Shown: positions 15,772-16,929 of the stretch, in pieces
Layout: the number at the start of each line of letters is the position of its first letter
Position numbering within the stretch: the stretch's first letter is position 1
From: an uncultured Lachnospiraceae bacterium
GTDB lineage: Bacteria; Bacillota; Clostridia; Lachnospirales; Lachnospiraceae
DNA length: 16,929 nucleotides
NCBI GenBank assembly: GCA_934320895.1
Contig: CAKRFY010000045.1
Location: 1 to 16,929 of the forward strand
Reading direction: 5' to 3'
Notes under the pieces: model-generated
The model's database searches: none
What the model was told of the DNA's origin: nothing
The model's input: only the letters and a program-made list of their open reading frames with translations
Position numbers and translations under genes: made by a program

Positions 15772-16197
15772 AAATTCGTTATACAACTCAAAAAATTGAC
15801 AGATTCTGAAAAAGTAAACTGTTTTGATAAGGGTATCTATTATCTTCCCAAGAAGAGTATTTTCAAATCTGGTTCAAAGCCTACGTTGGAGAAGGTTCTG
15901 GAATATAAATATCTGCTTGACAAGGACAGACGGTGCGGTTACATCAAAAGTCCCTGTAACATAAAAAAATTACATGGCATTACAGTTTCTCGATATGTTG
16001 AAAGATGTGGATGTTTATTCAGAAATGTCTGGAACAGATTTACAAAAACGCCTTTATCAATATATGCGTGATGTGGGCTTAGAAATTTCTGATCTGGAAT
16101 CTTACTTTTCATATTACCCTGATAATCATATTACCCTGATAAACTTTATAAAAATCTGATAGAAACGAGGGTGATTTATAATGGCATACTTGTATAA
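15772..16197 (+). pseudogene. AbiEi/DUF6088-like antitoxin remnant, internally deleted and frameshifted
   Basis: Pieces of an AbiE-type antitoxin are spread over several frames. The first reads KKLTDSEKVN, FDKGIYYLPKKSIF, KPTLEKVLEYKYLLDKDRRCGYI, which fits the winged-helix end of such antitoxins. A break follows near 15950, with perhaps 100 residues lost. The C-terminal piece then reads LQFLDMLKDVDVYSEMSG and LQKRLYQYMRDVGLEI, ending in LESYFSYYPD. A 17-base tandem duplication at 16110-16143 shifts the frame; past it the expected KLYKNLIETRVIYNGILV follows to a TAA at 16195-16197. In the ancestral gene the stop thus overlapped the toxin start by 17 bases, as is common for two-gene toxin-antitoxin pairs. 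The gene is not functional. Family call rests on sequence recall. Confidence 0.65.
16110..16143 (+). repeat. 17-bp tandem duplication breaking the antitoxin frame
   Basis: CATATTACCCTGATAAT (16110-16126) is followed at once by CATATTACCCTGATAAA (16127-16143), 16 of 17 bases identical. As 17 is not a multiple of three, the duplication shifts the reading frame and yields an early stop. It is probably a replication-slippage event after function was lost. Confidence 0.85.
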
Positions 16198-16466
16198 TAA
16201 TAAGAGTCAGTTCCAGGATGCAATCGAACTAGCTTATGAACAGACCAGTATAATGGCATAGGTAATAGAAAAAGATTATTACATCACCATGCTCCTTCGC
16301 TTTCCAGATGTAAATGTTCCACAACTACTTGAACAGATAATAGAAGAAAAAGTCTACAAGAACGATTATGATAATTTAACCTACCCAGGTTTTAGAAGAA
16401 CAGCCATCTTATGATATTGTAATCAATTCCTTGAAAGATATTGCCCACAGCGAAATCTTTAAATAA
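16181..16466 (+). pseudogene. AbiEii/AbiGii-like nucleotidyltransferase toxin remnant
   Basis: The ATG at 16181 starts MAYLYNNKSQFQDAIELAYE, then MA, a TAG stop (16259-16261) and VIEKDYYITMLLRFPD, the hallmark N-terminus of AbiEii/AbiGii toxins. The nucleotidyltransferase core (GGTSLSK and DxD-like region) is absent. What follows (QLLEQIIEEKVYKNDYDNL) and, after a frame change near 16390, VLEEQPSYDIVINSLKDIAH and EIF resemble the toxin C-terminus, with a stop at 16464-16466. The gene has therefore lost around 150-200 residues in the middle and carries a nonsense and a frameshift mutation. The intact toxins of this family modify nucleic acids by adding nucleotides and act in phage abortive infection. 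This copy is dead. Confidence 0.75.
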
Positions 16467-16485
16467 CGCATTATCAAAAAGCACA

Positions 16486-16520
16486 AATCACAACCACTGG
16501 CTAAGTCGGTGGTTATGATT
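16486..16520. repeat. Hairpin resembling an IS200/IS605-type end
   Basis: AATCA-c-AACCACTGGC, a TAA loop, then GTCGGTGGTT-a-TGATT, about 16 pairs with one mismatch and two G-T pairs. AACCAC...GTGGTT hairpins near element ends are typical of IS200/IS605 elements. No TnpA or TnpB gene is near, and it lies between the toxin remnant and the second OrfA remnant, so it may be an orphan end. It could also be a terminator without a T run. Confidence 0.35.
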
Positions 16521-16640
16521 TAAGAAGTCATTTTCTTTCTAGAGTTCTGCAAGCTGCTTTTTTAGTTTAAAATTCTCCTTTGCAAAATTGTAATGGCTTT
16601 GGCTTCATCATTTATTTGGCATTCTTCACGGAATTGGAGA
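16521..16640 (-). pseudogene. IS3-type transposase OrfA remnant, middle part, opposite orientation
   Basis: On the minus strand the sequence reads LQFREECQINDEAKAITILQ, then after a frame change ENFKLKKQLAEL, a stop, and KENDFL. This matches the part of an IS3-type OrfA after the helix-turn-helix (QFREECQ-, NDEAKA-, NLKLKKQLEEMEKEN-like), so it is the next segment after the one preserved at 15606, but inverted. At least one frameshift and one stop are present. Neither end of the element is recognisable. Confidence 0.65.
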
Positions 16641-16929
16641 AAAGTGGTTTTGGTACTACTTCTCTCTAAAACAGTAACAATATCATTCTTTATCTTTACT
16701 TTGAGTTTCTTTCCTTCTCGGCTTCTGCTAATCTTCTATAAAGATCCTCAGCTACTATTTTTGAATTTCTGTCAGCACATTCTTTCTGCTTTCTGAATTA
16801 AAAGACACGACAAATGTATAAATGAAATATTTGTAAATAAAGTACTTGTATAAGTCATTTTTTGCCTCACTCATTTTGTATTATTGCAGATTAATATATT
16901 TGTATTTGATGGATAATTAAATATTATCT

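Larger units (their letters stand above)
16467..16929. other. Gene-poor, decayed flank
   Basis: Besides the hairpin (16486-16520) and the OrfA remnant (16521-16640), the stretch holds no gene I can support. A 33-codon open run on the minus strand at 16696-16797 reads KQKECADRNSKIV then AEDLYRRLAEAEKER. It looks like charged coiled coil, has a stop directly at each end and no start, and was not recognised. The last 130 bases are very AT-rich with nothing identifiable. Confidence 0.5.

Noticed and set aside
15796..16071. Open frame of 91 codons starting with TTG that could be read as a small gene
   Set aside because: Its first part is antitoxin-like, but its end is read in the wrong frame over sequence encoding the antitoxin C-terminus in another frame; it is a product of deletion.
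15974..16159. Open frame of 61 codons starting at an ATG
   Set aside because: It is the antitoxin C-terminus without its N-terminal half, ending early due to the tandem duplication; treated as part of the pseudogene.
16593..16796. Plus-strand open frame of 67 codons
   Set aside because: It lies opposite the OrfA remnant and the coiled-coil-like run on the minus strand and has no family match or ribosome binding site.
1..16929. CRISPR array, tRNA or rRNA
   Set aside because: No regularly spaced direct repeats and no tRNA-like or rRNA-like sequence were noticed on reading; a covariance-model scan would settle it.

Overview
The window looks like chromosomal DNA from a low-GC Gram-positive anaerobe of the class Clostridia, most likely a Lachnospiraceae member. 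This is inferred from the AT-rich sequence, strong GGAGG-type ribosome binding sites, and the families present: a YhfC-type protease, a CgeB-like glycosyltransferase, an LtaS-like sulfatase, FIST, FliB, and an AAA-ATPase with a PD-(D/E)XK domain. A chemoreceptor signalling protein and a flagellin lysine methylase suggest, but do not prove, a motile host. No tRNA, rRNA or CRISPR array was seen.

Layout. (1) 1-1113, plus strand: the 3' part of argG, ending at a bidirectional terminator. (2) 1202-12436, minus strand: a long co-directional series. In transcription order it is a FIST sensor protein, a soluble chemoreceptor signalling protein, a NUDIX hydrolase, FliB, a 5'-truncated Fic gene, a 5'-truncated sugar isomerase, a YhfC-type intramembrane protease, a CgeB-like glycosyltransferase, a large LtaS-like enzyme with its own promoter, an SseB-like protein and a histidine phosphatase. 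The Fic and isomerase remnants abut within a few bases, so this looks like two groups brought together by a deletion. (3) 12481-13565, plus strand: a divergent gene with a good promoter, a structured leader, and a protein resembling the C-terminal part of CobL/CbiET precorrin methyltransferases but with a degenerate SAM loop. (4) 13645-15369, minus strand: a DUF1703-type AAA-ATPase/PD-(D/E)XK protein, convergent with (3) across a perfect 16-bp inverted repeat. (5) 15558-16929: a graveyard of mobile DNA, namely a transposase OrfA remnant, a decayed AbiE-type toxin-antitoxin pair, a hairpin like those at IS200/IS605 ends, and a second OrfA remnant in the opposite orientation.

How the genes may work together. 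FIST and the ligand-binding-free chemoreceptor are separated by about 20 bases and could be a split chemosensory receptor. YhfC, CgeB-like and LtaS-like form a plausible cell-envelope group. The phosphatase, SseB-like and NUDIX genes look like housekeeping or general-metabolism genes. Several coding starts were moved inward to ATG codons that sit behind a clear GGAGG sequence. No complete, clearly new defence or mobile system is visible. The most unusual items are the degenerate CobL-like orphan with its palindromic leader, the split FIST/chemoreceptor pair, and the LtaS-like protein with an extra N-terminal membrane module.
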